From JAIYDQ01 sp034408855 (GTDB lineage: Bacteria > Planctomycetota > Planctomycetia > Pirellulales > Pirellulaceae), in assembly GCA_034408855.1 (NCBI GenBank), contig JAWXCK010000040.1:1-64000 (forward strand): DNA of 64,000 nucleotides. The letters run 5' to 3'. Each line of letters starts with the position of its first letter. Within the stretch, counting starts at the first letter, position 1. Shown piece after piece: positions 62,588 through 64,000 of the stretch. The notes beneath the pieces are model-generated. The model saw only the letters and a program-made list of their open reading frames with translations. It did no database searches and had not been told where the DNA came from. A program made the position numbers and the translations under genes.

Positions 62588-63412
62588 TGATTTGTTACAT
62601 GTCTACTTAACTATAGAACTATCGACGCGTTGCATCAACACTTGAATTCCAGAATCGTAAGCTTTCCCTCGATATTGCAAAAAGCAACGGGCGGTATAGC
62701 CTTCATCTTTATCGGCAATTCGCGTTCAATCCATTCGCCGCATCACCGACAACGAAAAATTCAGAACCTAAGATGCTTCGTCAGTTGGCCTGGGCGAAGT
62801 CTTCGACGTCGTGGCGGGCCACCTCGGCAAAGTCAACGGCGCACTTGGACTGGCTGTTGTGGCGTCGAAGACTCCGCCACAGCCAAGCAAATCCGGTTTT
62901 ACGCAAAGCCGGCAAGAGCGCTTCGTTTTCCATTAACCGCGAGTTAGCGGAGCGTTATTGCGTCAAAAATGTTGTGGACGTGACCCGCAGCTAGCTCCGA
63001 CGGCTCAGTTTTCATCTGAATACCTACAGCCCCCGGTTTCATCGCAAGAGTCTAAATGAAGCAGAGCTGGCGAACCAGATTTCCAACTGGCAGTCAAGCT
63101 GCGATCAGCAAAAAACTGGAAATCATCTCGACTTTTTGCGAAGCGCTGCAGACTTCAAGGAATCTCCGAAACCTTTTACCACTTGACGACTGGATATCTA
63201 GGTTATTTGGGGGGAATTTTTCCGTTAGGCACTTCCACACAAGCTCCACTAAGATAGACTATTTGCACAATTAGACCTGCAACAATACTGATTTCTTGAT
63301 TGTTTTTTGAAAAAGCAGCCGCTTTTCGGAAGTCCGCATGAGACGATCATTTTGATGCTGTTAAGTACTACCTTGGCCGCGTGGCCATAATTTTTTCCTT
63401 GAGGAGACTACA
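62588..63412. other. Long spacer with an inverted repeat
   Basis: About 825 bases without a supported gene. An inverted repeat with imperfect arms lies at 62785-62820 and 62851-62885 (TTGGCCTGGGCGAAGTCTTC... against TTGGCTGTGGCGGAGTCTTC... read from the other strand), another palindromic family. The last 120 bases probably hold the promoter of the following gene; the ribosome binding site GAGGAG precedes its ATG by seven bases. Confidence 0.5.
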
Positions 63413-64000
63413 ATGAAGTTTCGTCTGAGTTTTTGCCTAGGGCTGGCCACGATGTTATCGGGCGCTGGGCTTGCTTTTGCTGATTGTGGCTGTGCCGCAA
63501 ACAGTGGTTCCGTTGTTGCTAGCAGCGGGATGGTTGTCGGTGGTGGTTCCGACTGTGGCGGCGTCGCCAGCGGTTGTGGATGTGCCCCACAGCTTAGCTA
63601 CGTAGAAAAGACCATTATGGTTCCTCAGCAAGTTGCTGAGACGCGAACTGTGAACAAGACCTTGACTCGCCAAGAGCCACGCACACGAACCTACACGGTT
63701 TCGCGTCAAGTGCCTCGCACCGAGACCCGAACTCGTGACGTCACCGTCATGGTTCCACAACAAAACACACGAACAGAGACTTACACAGTTACGGTTCCTG
63801 TGGTCAAGCAAGAAACCCAAACCTACCAGGTTTGCGTACCACGAACGGTTACCGAACAAGTTCCGTACACTGTCAACAAGACGATCTGCGAAGATCAGCA
63901 ACAGAGCTACAATGTCCAGGTTCCATCGACCGTTGTCGATCAAGTTCCTTACACCGTGAAAGTTCCTGTCTGCACAGACGAAGTACAGAACTACACCGTT
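63413..64000 (+). CDS. YTV-repeat cell-wall protein (partial, runs off the end)
   Basis: At least 196 codons with no stop before the window ends. Start ATG at 63413 with a GAGGAG box. A signal peptide FRLSFCLGLATMLSGAGLAF ends in AFADC. A cysteine/glycine/serine-rich segment follows (CGCAANSGSVVASSG, CGGVASGCGCAP), then repeating units of about 20-25 residues with the pattern TYTV.R.V..T.TR.., VPQQNTRTETYTV, VPYTVNK and VPYTVKVPVC. This is the YTV repeat family of planctomycetes, found in proteins of the cell wall. Cysteines may cross-link the surface layer. The full protein is probably much longer. Confidence 0.88.
   Translation, partial: MKFRLSFCLGLATMLSGAGLAFADCGCAANSGSVVASSGMVVGGGSDCGGVASGCGCAPQLSYVEKTIMVPQQVAETRTVNKTLTRQEPRTRTYTVSRQVPRTETRTRDVTVMVPQQNTRTETYTVTVPVVKQETQTYQVCVPRTVTEQVPYTVNKTICEDQQQSYNVQVPSTVVDQVPYTVKVPVCTDEVQNYTV

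Noticed and set aside
62630..62947. 105-codon frame in the spacer before the cell-wall gene
   Set aside because: It runs across the imperfect inverted repeat and has no recognisable segment or ribosome binding site.

Overview
The window looks like a chromosomal segment from a planctomycete, most likely of the Pirellulales/Rhodopirellula type. The evidence is the combination of planctomycete signature families. These are PSCyt2/PSD1 (DUF1549/DUF1553), DUF1501, DUF1552 and DUF1592 secreted proteins, a dehydrogenase/HEAT/heme-c protein, a YTV-repeat cell-wall protein, PEP-CTERM sorting, and tetrahydromethanopterin (H4MPT) C1 genes in an otherwise bacterial gene set. All calls come from reading the sequence and from family knowledge; no database search was run.

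Left part (0.4-20.9 kb): a dehydrogenase/cytochrome c protein, a PIN-type toxin-antitoxin pair, a secreted metallophosphoesterase, purine nucleoside phosphorylase, the main sigma factor, a sodium/alanine-type symporter, a small secreted protein and triosephosphate isomerase. A tightly overlapping minus-strand operon follows, fhcB-fhcA-mch plus an RlmN/Cfr-family radical SAM enzyme. These are H4MPT formaldehyde/formate oxidation genes. Next come leuB, a YjfB-like small protein and a GMC oxidoreductase. Metabolic genes here are mostly intact and separated by short palindromic repeats.

Middle (20.9-40.6 kb) is a decayed accessory region. It holds a broken IS4-type transposase, a double glycosyltransferase, a PEP-CTERM protein, a 28-bp tandem repeat, two dead PSCyt2/PSD1 genes, one dead and one intact DUF1501 gene (the intact one in a visibly GC-rich block), a gutted esterase, an intact DUF1552-DUF1592 pair, a PQQ-type propeller, an alpha/beta hydrolase and the tail of a response regulator.

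Right part (40.6-64 kb): a ribose-type ABC importer whose permease carries a large extra loop, an oversized signal peptidase I, a DMT transporter, a frameshifted BrnT-like toxin with an XRE antitoxin, tRNA-Ser(CGA) and purQ. A compact run follows (class V aminotransferase, membrane protein, coaD, class III aminotransferase) and meets tail-to-tail an ABC exporter/DUF1854 pair. Then come a lipoprotein, a membrane metallophosphoesterase, a PAS-GAF-REC regulator, and the start of a YTV-repeat cell-wall protein that runs off the end.

The best candidates for something not well described are: the signal peptidase with about 430 inserted residues; the RbsC-type permease with a beta-rich insert; the RlmN/Cfr-like gene translationally coupled to mch; the PH-like/zinc-ribbon/ABC exporter plus DUF1854 pair; and three or more families of palindromic repeats that repeatedly sit at stop codons and sometimes supply coding sequence.
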